From: Gautieria morchelliformis | Taxonomy: Eukaryota > Basidiomycota > Agaricomycetes > Gomphales > Gomphaceae | Direction of reading: 5' to 3' | DNA length: 64,000 nt | Assembly: GCA_015179125.1 (NCBI GenBank) | Contig: WHVA01000143.1 | Coordinates: 1 to 64,000 of the forward strand | Shown: one piece after another, positions 45,887 to 57,730 of the stretch | How the letters are laid out: every line of letters starts with the position of its first letter | How positions within the stretch are numbered: the first letter of the stretch is position 1 | Notes under the pieces: model-generated | What the model saw: the letters and a program-made list of their open reading frames with translations, nothing else | Databases searched by the model: none | What the model was told of the DNA's origin: nothing | Translations under genes and position numbers: made by a program

Positions 45887-48800
45887 TTAAACATGGAAAT
45901 CATAGAGGGGACAAAGGTCCTGGCTTGCCAGGGTAAGACTTGTGAAATTCTTTGACCAGTTCTGAGGTGTGATCATGCTTGGAGGCAAGGTTTCACAAGG
46001 TTTCTTCGTCGGTACCCTCGTAACCAGTCCACCTAATGAGGTAGAGCAATGTGCAGCTCTTCCACCTATTATTAATTTTGGAGTTGAGTATTTCTGAGAC
46101 TTCAAACTCAGGCTTGCCATTGATAATGACTGGAGGTGGAGGAGGCTGGACTCGGTTTGGAATGATGTTGGGTGAGACTGGCTTGAGCATTGATACATGG
46201 AATACTGGGTGGACTGAGCGCATGTGATCGGGGAGTCAAAAGATGACTGAGTGAGTACTCGCTTGGGATATGATATCAAAAGGACCCAAAAACTTCTTGG
46301 CGAGCTTCTTGGTGGGCCAGGTTGTATTGAAGTACTATGCCTTGACAAAGGCAAGGGAGCCTACTTGGAAATCAGGGGCTGGCTTGTGTCATACATCGGC
46401 CAAGGCTTGGTAATCCTTCTGAGATTTGAGGACAGCTTGGTGAAGTTCTTGGTGAAGCTCATCCAGGTCAACCGTGAAGTCTCAAGCTCAGGTTGAGGTG
46501 AGGGTGTGCTCAGGATGAACAGCAAGGTTCAGGTGGTAACCCTTATTAGCAAAGAACAGGGATATGCTGGTGGTTGCACTAGGTGCATTGTTACAAGCAA
46601 ACTTGGTGAGGGGAAGGAGCGAGGCCCAATTGGACTGTAATGGATACTGATCTTTTTTTTGAGATCTTGTTTAAACCTTGGAAGTCCCATCTTTTGTGCA
46701 GACAAACAATACTGGTCCACCATGGGGAAAGCATGAAGGTCATATGAAACCAATGTTCAGGTGCTCATCAATGAACTTGTGGAGTGCCTTGAGCTCAGAG
46801 GCTGAGAGGGAGTAGATGGGACCAATGAGTGGTGAGGTCCCTTCTTTGAGGTTGATCTTGATATCATGGGGTCAGTGTGGAGCTAGAGTGTCAGCATGAG
46901 GTTTGCTGAACACATCTGCAAACTCATGGTATACTTCAGGGACATGTTTTTTAATGTCCTTGGAAAGCTCATGCGAAGCGAGGTTGAGCTGACACACTTC
47001 AGATCCTTCCAATCAAGCTGCGCGTATAAATACAGGAGCATTGATCAGGGAAATGAGAGGCTCTAACTCTGAAGGTGAGGTCGGAGGTGGTGGTGAGGAT
47101 GCTGTAGGTGAGGTCATGGTTGTAGCCGAGGCTGAGTGAGCCAAGGTTGCCATAGTCACAGCAGTCAGAGTCAAAACGATGGTCTTGAAAGTAATGCTGC
47201 CCATTACCCAGTCAATTGATGGCTTGTAGGGGGTGAGCCAGTTGTGGCCAAGTACCACTGAGCAACTCGAGTCCAGTGAGATTTTGTAGAAGGTAACCCA
47301 TTGTTGTTTGCCGGTCAGAAAACTGATGCAGAGGTCGGTAATGTCAGGGGTATAGGAGAGCCAGGATAAGTAGGCATCGAGAATATTTCTGGACAAACAT
47401 GGATTCAATGAAACAATCAGAAGACCTGCAGTCAACCAATGCAACAAAAGAGACATGGGGAAGTGAAGGCGAGGTCAGATGTACATTAAGGGAATCTTTG
47501 GACAATGAATGAAAAGCGGCACTGAGTCTGAGCACACAGGTGAGGTTACTGTAATCCTCAGATTGTGTGGTTCTGAGGTTGTTACCTATTTTTTGACATC
47601 CATAATGGAGGCCAAAGTTCCCTTGTTAGAAGTCTTCACTGCCCAACCTTTGGAACCGCTACCACTAGCAGTCCTATTAGTGGCCTTGGGGCAATCCTTG
47701 ACTATGTGACCATTGGCACTGCAAAGTGTCAAGATTCGTTTTTAGGCATTAATATCGTGTAGTAGTGAATGCCCAAATAGCTTGTGCGAAGAAGTGTGCC
47801 ATTCGACGAATAGGGTGAACCAATAAATTTTCAAAAGATAAGAGGGCTGCCCAAACAGAGCTCGCCCAATATACAGTTGTAGCGAAGTAGCCCATGACAC
47901 TTGACGATGTAAGGTGCAAGGTGTCATGGAAAGGTTGTTCAGAAGCAACAATCCTTTCGCTGGCAAAGGCGCTCCTTTGGAGCCCTTCGCCGACAGTGCA
48001 GATAACAATACAAAGACTAAGGTAACGAAGGTAAAGTACGAACACTCACCAGTGGTGCTTAAGTCTTCCTCTGGTCGAAGATAGAAATATATAGGAGAGG
48101 GCTCAAGATGATGGTCACAGTGAGGTCAAGTTTGCACAAGATAGGTGTATGATAATTGAACTGGGGAATATACATGTGAATGTAAACTACTTATATCGAA
48201 TGCTCATATGATATCAGCGAATAGGAAAGAGGCCGTCATGAGTCAGGGTTGGATCGGGGTGCGCAGTCAGGATACAAAATAGGTGAAACACATATACAAT
48301 AGACAGAAGGAGGAGTGCGAATGTGAAACAATAGGGAGGAAAGAGGGCGAAGGTATCTATGTACGAAAACACGCCTTGAGACCTGCATACACATTACCCT
48401 GCATGGACTCTTCGTCTGCTGGGTTGATCCCACATGATCTACGGGTAGGACGTCCCACGAATGCATTCCAGCCATACAAACACCTAAAGGGGTTGCATTG
48501 GGAAGATGATGGGGCCAGTGATGAACCATCACGCCGGGTAGAGGATGTCGATTGTGTTTGATGGCATGCCAGCTGGTGAATGATGCAAGCAGCGAATGGT
48601 CGTTCAGCGAATATGGCGGAGGGCCAATGGAGCGAAGGGTCAATGGAGGAGGTGTGGTCGAAGGGAAGGGCGAAGCCGAGCAAACACAGAGGAGGAGTGT
48701 TGAAAGGGAAATTAGTGATAGCTGGGTACAAGAAATAAACGAGTCGTGACAATCCGGCCATAGGAACATCCAAAGGAGGTTGAGCCAAGGAGATGATAGG

Positions 48801-49110
48801 ACCAGTGATGAACCATCAAGCCGGTCAAAGGACGTCGATTGTGTTTTGATGGTGTGGCTATGGCAATGACACAAGTAGCGAATAATCATTTGGTGCATTC
48901 AGCGAAGAGCAATTGGAGCAAACATAGAGGTGGAGTGATGAAAGGAGGATAGAGTTACTGGGTATGAGACATAAATGAGTCATGACACAAAACAGGCAAA
49001 GGCCTTGGTTGACCCGGTGTTGACGTTCCTTGGGAAGGAGCTTGCTGTTTTTCCTGAGCTTGCTCGAGATGTCAGGCTGGCTCTTGGTGTTGGCTGAGGT
49101 GTGGTTGTTT
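45887..49110 (-). mobile_element. Gypsy element 2 (chromovirus type), broken and nested
   Basis: Minus-strand order: gag C-terminal part to the right of 48988, continuing at 47500-47720 after an inserted solo LTR; a retropepsin-like region near 47013-47456 (VVLGHNWLTPYKPSIDW); short reverse-transcriptase-like pieces near 46530-46900; and an integrase C-terminus with chromodomain near 45993-46223 (FEVSEILNSKI, YLIRWTGYEGTDEETL). Much of reverse transcriptase and integrase is gone and no own LTR was identified. The chromodomain marks it as a chromovirus. Old fossil with many breaks. Confidence 0.82.
47727..48987 (-). mobile_element. Solo LTR, Gypsy-type family A, copy 2
   Basis: 1261 bp in minus orientation, from TGTCAAGATTCG to AGTCATGACA, flanked by CAAAG and CAAAA (one mismatch in the 5-bp duplication). 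It is inserted into the gag zinc-knuckle region of Gypsy element 2, so it is younger than that element. Confidence 0.88.
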
Positions 49111-49655
49111 GTAAATCACCTATGTATCTATCTGTACACTAGTTATTACATAATCCCAGTGGGCCCCTTAGGGACCCACTGTATAGTTTATGCATGGGAA
49201 CCGGTCAGCCGTTCCCATCGCATCTTACCCTTACACTGTCACTACGTAGCATTTAGAATACCACTCCTTGGTCAAGTTCTGTTGTGCCCTTGTGACACAA
49301 GGCATAAGATCGTCATCTTTACATTATTGGAGTTCTTGCCGTTGTTGTTATTGGTCTTGTTGTCGTCCTTGTTGTTATTAGAACCATTGGAAGACTCATT
49401 ATTGTTAGCAGCATATACTCGAAAGTACTACAGACACCTCAGAATTTTCCATGAACCAGACCAGGGTTCAAACCTGGGACCCCACCAGTATATAGGGTGC
49501 TTGTCAGGGGAACCCCAATCACACACTGCTTTATTGCAGTGTGCATTATCACAATGTGCTTTACCACTGTTGTGCATTATTGCTGGTGTGGATTATCACA
49601 ATGTGCATCATCGCAATGTGCATTATCACAACTTGCATATTACCACAGTATGCAC
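49111..49655. other. No gene; short tandem repeats
   Basis: Between 49535 and 49665 words such as CAATGTGCATTATCAC recur about every 15-25 bp (degenerate microsatellite). A B-box-like GGTTCAAACCTGG at 49472 lacks a convincing tRNA fold. Confidence 0.6.
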
Positions 49656-50690
49656 TTTATTATGACATGTGATTAGGGGACCCTGAGATGCAAGAAGTAC
49701 AAACTTACCACCAAGCTCTTCGACCAACGAAAGATACAGGTAAGCGATCGCCACTCCGATGCGATTGTTTGGAACTACCCATAGGCCAAGCCATTTTCCT
49801 GACCATACGTCCCGAATGCCCCAGACTGGGAAGCCGATTGAACTTAACTTATCATGCCCATCTCCACTCCACTCATAGTGGGGTCCCGGGACCAGCAATG
49901 AGCCACGAGGGACTTTCTTCATGGTGGGATCACGTAATGAAAATCCCTCGGGGTCTTGGAGGTGCATCTCAGTTTCAACATGGTCTCTGCAAAATCTTCA
50001 TGAGTATCTTCAAAATATTAAGATATATAGTGCATCTTACCTGGTAAGATGCACCCCTTGACTCCTTGCAATGTTTTCTTTGACGATTCGTGGACCGCGT
50101 CGCTTCATGGGATCTTTCGCCATCTCGTCCAATACAAGCTGCCGTTTAACCGAATCTGGCAATGCCGCAGTTGTTCGTCCGCTGGCTTTGAGTCCCAATT
50201 TGGCTCGGCATCTGACAATAGATGCCGGACTATAGCATGATAAAAATCAGTTTATTCAACACAATAAAATAAAACCACACCTTATTGACAACTGGTGCTC
50301 AGCCTTAAGGAGTTGGCTGAGGGTGTGCTTGTTGATGACACCACGGCGGTCGTATTCCCGAAGTAGTGTCTGTAGTTGAGGGTCATCACTTGAAGCTAAG
50401 CAAAAGGTTAGGGTGAACTTCGCCTGGAAACGCGTTCAGAACTCACGGCAGTCCTTGTATTGATTTTTCCCGGTTGGGTTTCGGTTATAAGAGCTGGAAC
50501 TGGGGCCGGGATGTGGCAGATCGCCAATCCTAGGCTCCTCGTCGATCCCAGCCTCCTCTCGGCTCATCGCTGGACAAGAAAGGAGAGTAGTAGTACAACT
50601 TACTGCGCCGAAACTGAGTGCAGGAAGCGGCCGCGACGAATTTGAAGAGTGCGCGCCTGTACAGCTGTTAGTGGCTGTGTTTGCTGCCAC
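49656..50690 (-). pseudogene. Integrase-core DDE transposase-like gene, copy B (5' half)
   Basis: Same family as 18030-19316. Minus-strand exons: PRIGDLPHPGPSSSSYNRNP and NPTGKNQYKDC near 50450-50580; DDPQLQTLLREYDRRG and VINKHTLSQLLKAEHQLSIR near 50290-50390; TAALPDSVKRQLVLDEMAKD near 50130; then DGHDKLSSIGFPVW, DVWSGKWLGLWVVPNNR and LYLSLVEELGG near 49710-49860. After LVEELGG comes a consensus donor GTAAGTTTG, but the next exon (with the TTDCGSETT motif in copy A) is missing. The 5' half looks better preserved than copy A. Confidence 0.65.
50030..50054. repeat. 12-bp perfect inverted repeat at a splice donor
   Basis: GTGCATCTTACC, then T, then GGTAAGATGCAC. On the minus strand the right half of this hairpin is the end of the exon plus the GTAAGA donor of transposase copy B, so the donor would be base-paired in RNA. 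Confidence 0.75.
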
Positions 50691-52580
50691 AGCGATTCGC
50701 GCAGACAGAGGCCAAAAAAGTCAGAGAGCAACGGGTCGCACGGCACGCACCGTGCCGCTATCACGTGAGACACCAACTCGCAGCGTGCTGGTGTCACGTG
50801 TACGGTGCCCGACTCATGTGAGGCACCCCTGATCAAAACCGATCGTCGTAAGTAATTTTCAATACCTTAATATCACATAGCTAAAGTGAAATAGACCTGA
50901 GCCCAGTCGGGCACCATACGCAAGCTAATTCCTGCCTGTGTACACAGCCAGAGGTTTGTTTGCCTGTTTGGCACCCTCCTGCGGCTTGCCCTTCAGGTAG
51001 TGACTAGACTGTGCTCAGGCCGCGATAATCTCTCCATAAATTTCAAGTTTTTCTGCTTGTGTTAAATGCACCCTCTGATTGCAACCTATTGGCAAGCCTT
51101 CGGTCTGCAATATATCGCCCGCTGCTTTTCAATAAAACACAACCCTGCTTGCAAACTGCCCGCAAACTCTGCTTAGTCAACGTTGCCAAACAATCCAAAC
51201 ATACTTAGCTGACAAAGAATTGTTTGGAACCATTTCGATGCCCGAGTCCGAGGCAAAAGTCGCGTCTTCTCTTGTCCTTCCCCTTCACCCATGGCCCATC
51301 CATCCGCCAATGCGGGCCTCTCTGCACGAAGCCTGCGACTTTCAAGCTGGCCCCGGCTGCACTATCTGACGCTGGTCTCGCTATAGCGCTGGTCTCACTA
51401 TGGCGCTGGTCTCGCTCTGATGCTGGAAGCTGGTCTCGCTCTGAAGCTGGTCTCACTCTGACGCTTCTGCAGCGGCTCTGTCTGGCTCAGGCAACCTGCT
51501 CTGTGTTGCTACTGCTCCAAGCTAACTGTGGGACTATTAGGGAGGACAATTGGACCGGTAGTATTAGTCGGCAGTCTGTAGTCTGCGCTTGCAGGATAAC
51601 TTGTACATAATTGGTTTTGTAGTCAGGAATTGGGATGGGAAAAAGGTTTTACCATTTTTTTAGCAGCAAGGAAAAGGAGTACTAAAAATATTTATCGTTG
51701 CTGCGTATGACCGAGGTACGCCGAAATCGCGCTAAGCTCTGGATTTTTTTGAGAGCGGAGGCTGTATATCGACGCATCAAGAGTTCATGGCTATACAAGG
51801 TGCGCGATTTTGTGGATTAAGCGTGTCTGCGCTCACATATAGGTTGGCCGGCCGAAATCAAGTTTTTAAGCAGTCTAAGTCCCACCTGTGTAGCGAAACA
51901 CCTGGGCACCGTACCGTAGCCGAGCCCTTGAAAGCCCGAGCCGACCCTCGGAAAGCCCGCTGCAAGGCTTGAGATCTAGGAAGCCCGAGCCGGACCCTGA
52001 CATAAGCCCGAGGCCCGCCATCAAGGATCGCAGTCCAAATATAGATATATATGTATACCGATAATTGAATCGAAAGTCAGGGTCAAATCTGTAGGTACCG
52101 GTGACGTACAGGCGCGTTTTGCAAAACTTAGTTGCTTCCGGTTCAGATCCGCCCCCAACCGATACCGGTATGTCCTTCGCTCGGGTTATGTATGGACGCA
52201 CTTGCATGAGGAGCCCAAGCCCTTTAGAGCCGAGCACTGACGCGGGCTTTTGAGCCCGGCCAAAGCCAGGAAGGCACAATGAATCCCCGAGAATATTTTC
52301 TGCGCAGCTGCGGCGTCTGCCAGTAACTCAAGGCCTGGAGGATAGTGAGGATACGAGATCCACAAACAAATTAGAGAAAAAAGCGTCTCCATGCAATTTG
52401 TTCTCATCAGATTGGTACTCACGGCAAGATACAGTAGGTTCCATTTCTTCCTGCCATGTTCATTGCTAACCGAGCCTAAAGTTAATTATGTCAGTTCCGT
52501 CAGACAGCCATATAAGTATAACCGCACCGCGACACTGTTGAGGCGGAATACCCCACTCAGGACAGCACACCGACAGCGAC
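50691..52580. other. No gene; minisatellite and GC-rich repeat words; P450 promoter
   Basis: Words of the type GCTGGTCTCGCTATAGC recur at 51370-51465 in 15-22-bp units. CCCGAGCC-type words occur at 51918-52015 and 52208-52270. TATAAGTATAACC at 52511, 70 bp before the P450 start codon, is a likely TATA box. Otherwise nothing recognised. Confidence 0.5.
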
Positions 52581-54973
52581 ATGATTCTCTCCATCGGCCT
52601 GCCGCTGCTCCTACTTAGTTTCCTGTTGCGTGCCATTATTCGCCGATCCCTCAGTCGCTCGATCTCAAACCTTCCCGGACCAGCTCCTGGCCCTTGGCTC
52701 GTCGGTGATGTCATCATATATCTACAACTAATGGAACCTTCACTTACTTATATAAACAGGAAATCTCCCTGAGCTACTTCGACCCGACAACGTAGCAGAG
52801 GCCGAATTTGGATGGACCAAGAAATATGGGACTGCTATGAAGATCAAGGGGGCATTTGGGGTGTGTCCTTGTGTTGTTGGCAATAGGCGGTATTTGCTCA
52901 TAGTGGCGAGTGCAGGTCGATGTACTTTTTACAGCGGACCCAAAGGTACTAGAAAACCATGCATATTCCATATCTAGTCATCCTGAGAACGATGGCAGGC
53001 TATGCAGTACATCCTCAACATCGCCGGGTACAACTTTCCTGGAAACCCGCAATCAATCGCTGGATTAAAGCTGATTGTGGGCCCAGGCATTCTATTTGCT
53101 CAAGGTCTTCTTCTACTTGCCGTTCGCGACCAACCGCTTATACCCAGCTTTTACGTAGGTGCTGAACACGCCCGGCACAGAAAGATCATGAATCCTGCTT
53201 TCTCTTACAGCTCCTTGCGGCTCTTTCTACCCATATTCCATAATATCTCGGAAAAGGTTCCCGAATGGATATTTACCGGTAATCTGTACTCAACGTGTGT
53301 CTCTAGACTGTAGCCAAATGGAAGGACGCTGTGGCACAGAACGGCGGCCTATCAGCAGTGATCGATATCCCGTCGTGGTTAGCTCGCACTACTTTAGACG
53401 CCATTGGACGAGGTTATTCCTTTCCGGTCCAACGGTATTGAGTTTTGCTGACTTATTACAGCCGCTTTCGATCACGATTTTGGAGCCATAGATGCAAAGG
53501 AAGACGAGCTCTCGGTTGTCTACAAAAATCTTTTGTAAACAGACCCTATCCTTGGAAATTTCTCCATTAATTTCTGTGGTCTAGTGCCGACTCGTTCTTC
53601 AAGCGCTCTGACTTCGCGATCGCGTTTGAGAATCTCTGGGGTTATTTGCCTCTATGGGTGGTGTCGGCCATGCGACTGCTACCGATCAAGCAGCTCAGGA
53701 GGTTGCGGAGGTATACAAAGGTTGCACACCGCGTAGCCAATGACATCGTGCAGACACAAACAGAATCATATTCAAGGGGCAAGGAATGCGGAAAGGATAT
53801 TATGAGCATTCTCAGTACGTGTCAAGTGCACTTGTTAATGCTATTGAGATCAGAACAAGTCCTAGTCAGAGCCAATCTGTCAGAAGATCCGAAATCGAAG
53901 TTGAGCGAGACCGAGGTAATGGCGCAATTGAAGTCGGTTTGCATCGCATTGCTAGAGAACGCATTCCCTGACGATTTGACTAGGACACTGATGATTGCAG
54001 GCCAGGAAACTACTGCGTCGACGCTAAGTTGGGCGTTCTATGAGCTCTCACGGAACCCCGGGTTTCAGAGTCGTGTACGGGAGGAGATTAAGACCACTCG
54101 TGCTCAGGCAGCACAAAGGGGCAACGGGGAACTCACCATCGCTGACCTGGACTCTATGCAATGCCTGCTCTCTGTCATGAAGGTGGATGGTTTACATGTC
54201 ATCTGAGCTAATACTAATCCCTCATGCAAAAGGAAACACTGAGATATCACCCAATTTTGACAATATTGTCGCGTGTGGCGGGTCGCGAGGATATCATTCC
54301 GCTTTCGTCCCCACAGACAACGAAGACGGGTGAGGTCGTGACCAGCTTCCCTGTGAGTAAGGGACAACGGGTATTGATTTCCATCGCGGCTTATAACAGG
54401 CGAGTTCAATGTCTGCATATGCAGTGTCGTAATAATAATAGCACATAGACTGTCATCAGTCTGGGGTGATGACGCCGATGTGTGGAGGCCTGAGCGTTTC
54501 CTGGAAGGTGTCCATGCCAAGCAGCAGACAGGGCTTGGCGTGATTGCTAACCTGTGCGAGGTACCTATTCCGTGCACGGATAGCGGCTAACTCTACTCAT
54601 GCAGTGCGACGTTCGGCAGCGGAATACGTAATTGTATAGGGTGCGTGAGGCCCTTTGGATTGTGTACCATTCCATGACATAATGACGCGCTCCAGGTGGC
54701 GCTTTGCGTATGATTATTATTCTATGAAGGTTCTTCGTTCTCAACGTTTTACAGATTGCTTGAGATGCAGACAATACTCATTGACATTCTCGAAAACTTT
54801 GAGTTCTCCCCTCCACCGGGAAATCCCGAGATAATTAGGAGTGCTACGGCGGTTATGAGTCCCATGTGCGTTTTTTTCGACATTTGTCAAGCAATGCGAA
54901 TGACTTTATATTTAGGGTCAAGGGAAAACCTGGCTGCGCTCAGCTGCCGCTCACCATAACAGCACTGAGGTGA
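52581..54973 (+). CDS. Cytochrome P450 monooxygenase, multi-intron, apparently intact
   Basis: Membrane-anchored haem monooxygenase; substrate unknown. The N-terminal anchor MILSIGLPLLLLSFLLRAII is followed by the proline hinge NLPGPAPGPW. Exons then read through GNLPELLRPDN, FGWTKKYGTAMKIKGAFG, VLFTADPKAMQYILNIAGYN, AAFDHDFGAIDAKEDELSVV, the I-helix AGQETTASTLSWAFYEL near 54000, the ExxR motif KETLR near 54233, WRPERF near 54485, the haem-binding FGSGIRNCIG near 54610, and the end MSPMVKGKPGCAQLPLTITAL. Introns are about 45-60 nt with GT-AG ends (first 52705-52759). The junctions I checked keep frame, but one donor near 53250 is unclear. Clan assignment was not attempted. It is flanked by decayed repeats. 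Confidence 0.85.
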
Positions 54974-55369
54974 GAAGCTCGGAGTCACACTTGCCTCGAT
55001 GGAGTGCTCCATGGCATGACGAATCGCCTTTCTCATTACCCGTATTCTTTCTGTGATTTGCGATGTGACTTATTCTATGAAATACTTCTCTGAACGACGT
55101 ACCGACAATTTTTTTTAACACTGCAGCCCCATGCTGTACTTCAACTGAGGATAACGTGTCTGCTACATGTTCATTGGGTGAAATGATCCTTAGCAACCGC
55201 GGGCTAATATGCGCAAAGTATAGGAACGCAAAAGACATCCTTCAAGATCTTAAAAGAGGTGATTCTTCCAAAACCTGATAATTTGTCTAACCCATCGCAC
55301 CAACTTGTAGCCCCATTCAGGCTCACAGACTCGGCGAAGAAGTCGGCTGTGGCTCACGGAAATGACCCC

Positions 55370-56060
55370 AATCCTCGATAAATGTGTCTGGAAGACCTGC
55401 CCAAACGATCATACATTTCATATCCAGAGTGGCGCAGGAAACTGCAGTTGCTCTTCCGTCAACTCGGACGCCAATCTTTCCAAGAACTCAAGGGCTCGAC
55501 TAGCAGTAAATCGGCGACTGATATCACGCGTCGTCATTTGATCCATCAGGGGAGCAGACATTGGAACAATGCGGGTAAATTACTGTAGCACAGCACATGG
55601 GTTAGTCACTTCCCTTCGGACTGCACCGCACAGTGAATGGAAATGGACTTGAAAGTGTTTGCAGAAGCTAACACAAAACCCTACATCAAACGTGAACCGG
55701 TCATAATCGGGTTCGCCTTGCATAGTGTCGTAAGGTTGGTCCTGTCCACCAATCCAAGACATGTAACTGGGAAGCCGACATTCTTCACGTGTCGCAGTAG
55801 GAGGGAATATCATGGAGATGGCGAAGTCCATGATCAACGGCATACACTAAGTGGTTATCACGGCGAGTTTTCTTCGCAAGTCGTTCAAAGAGTTATTGTG
55901 GAAAGCCCCAAAATGTATATCCTCTCTCGGACAGCCAGGACCTGGTCGAGTCCCAAAATTCGTACCATGTATAGTGGGTGACATCGCGGTCGTCGCCATA
56001 GAAATCAACCTGCGGACGTTTCTCAGGAATTGTACTTGACACGCGCAGTAACAGAACGCG
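55370..56060 (-). pseudogene. Protein-kinase-like gene remnant
   Basis: Minus-strand pieces resemble the C-lobe of the divergent kinase-like proteins common in agaricomycetes: PLIMDFAISMIFPPTATREE near 55840, ECRLPSYMSWIGGQDQPYDT, EPDYDRFTFDVGFCV, and downstream PMSAPLMDQMTTRDISRRFT and ASRALEFLERLASELTEEQL near 55400-55560. The metal-binding DFG is DFA here. No N-lobe or HRD loop was found. Probably a broken gene with lost exons; family assignment is from memory. Confidence 0.5.
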
Positions 56061-56328
56061 ACTACGCAACTAACGCAAACCTGTGGGTGCTGGTATACGC
56101 GTCTCGGTCACGGTAAGCGTATTAAACGCACAAATAGAGGGACTCATTCCACGAGGAAGTATTGCCCCTTGCAGCTACCCCAGTTCTGGATATCCTTATC
56201 GAATGTGGTGGCTTTTCAGGTCTGTTGTCGATCTGCAAGAGTCAGTATGCAATACGCAGCGCAAACGAAAGAGTTTTTTTTTGATTCATGCGGGAATACT
56301 TCAGGGTGGAGAGTGAACAGTTGGCTCA

Positions 56329-57033
56329 TTAGAGAAGTGATCGTGGGCTTACGGTGCTGTCATAGTGCCTCCAACATTTGCTTTGGTGGCGATACACCGG
56401 CTCGGCCGCCTTGTCTGGCGTGACCGACGTGCGTGCCGCCATGACTTTCATGGCGGTGTCATCTTCCGGCGCGAATCTGATCGTGCTGGACCTGTAGGTG
56501 GTGTCCTCCGCCTCTTTGTCCCATTCGTAATATTGGGACGGCTCGGGATCCCACTCTTCCGCGGGCGCGTCTCCGTTGTCCGGAGTGTTGTTGGGTTGAG
56601 GATCACCCTCCCCCTCTTCATCAATTTGATGGAGAGAATTTTGACCGAGATCCGTCTCTGGATCTTCAGTCTCTTCTTCGTGCCTCACGGCTGCTGTCCT
56701 GATACCGGACTTAAGCTGGGGGCATTCTGCTCTCTTGTGGCCAGGTTGGCCGCATTCAAAGCATGTGGCGCTGCTTTGGTTGCCGCTGGGCCGATCGTTA
56801 GGTCGGCCCAATGCTTTCGTTGGTGGGGCAGGTCGCTGGGACGATCCTGACGCTTGGGGCTGTTTAGTCTCAGGCGGGCGTCCAGCTTGTGCTGGGCATG
56901 GAGGCGGCGGCCGCTGTTCCGCTCCACTCCTCGAGAACAGGCTGGGCTGGGTCAGGCCTGTCTGTGTCAAGGGCTTGCTCCCTGTGAGCCGGGCAGCGCT
57001 TGCCGTTGCCGCTGCCCTCTCTGCGCGGCGCAT
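56329..57033 (-). mobile_element. Gypsy gag fragment with zinc knuckle
   Basis: Minus-strand open frame of 234 codons, Pro/Gln-rich, with a CCHC knuckle CFECGQPGHKRAEC near 56745 and an acidic tail. It is a different lineage from Gypsy 1 and 2. The upstream part of gag is cut where the MITE at 57041 begins, and no pol follows. Fossil fragment. Confidence 0.7.
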
Positions 57034-57040
57034 CCCTATA

Positions 57041-57687
57041 GGAGGATGTCTATAAATGTCATATATATGTATATATAGCTTAGCTCATCTATATTTCATA
57101 AAATATATCACAATTGAGGCAGTTGCCAGCATCTGTAAGACATGCTTAATCCTAGCCCTAAAGTTCTTTCTCACAGTCTGCTGCTCCCCCAGGAAAGGGT
57201 GTATACCCCATTGTCTAAATATCAATAGTTACATATCTTTGTACTATACATACATATTATTTTAAACATACCTTTTAATCAGATCTCTCAACCATATATA
57301 ATAATATAGTACAGGTATTGTCCATACTTGCTTCTATATTCTGTGATTGTACATCTAAAATGTTTCATATATACTTCTAACATGTACTCATATGGTCCAT
57401 ACTTGCCTCTACATTCTATCATCATACATGTAACAAGCTTTATATATACTTTTAATATATAGTCATCCAAATCCTCTCTGAAATTGCTCTGTTATCTGAA
57501 TACACACCATGCTTTAGCACATAAAACCATATTTTTAAAATATCAGAACATTCAAAAAAATTTAGGATATCCACAATATACAAGTTGCTCAAAATGATGG
57601 ACTATGAATTTGGTTAGGGTTGATATTTTAAAAGATATCTAATATATCCTAGAAGAATGTACATTGTTGTCAATGTGAACATCCTCC
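57041..57687. mobile_element. MITE-like element with GGAGGATGT ends and TA flanks
   Basis: AT-rich, 647 bp, beginning GGAGGATGT and ending ACATCCTCC, with TA directly outside both ends (57039-57040 and 57688-57689). It contains a tandem repeat of about 85-90 bp (57311-57480; TTGTCCATACTTGCTTCTA and TGGTCCATACTTGCCTCTA). A partial second copy is at 60468-61805. The transposase gene at 57731 lies just outside the right end. Confidence 0.6.
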
Positions 57688-57730
57688 TAGTAGCGTCTAC
57701 CCTTCTTCTTTTGTTGTTTAATATAGTCCT

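Noticed and set aside
49440-49510. tRNA-like B box (GGTTCAAACCTGG)
   Set aside because: The T-arm looks plausible, but no A box, anticodon arm or acceptor stem could be paired around it.
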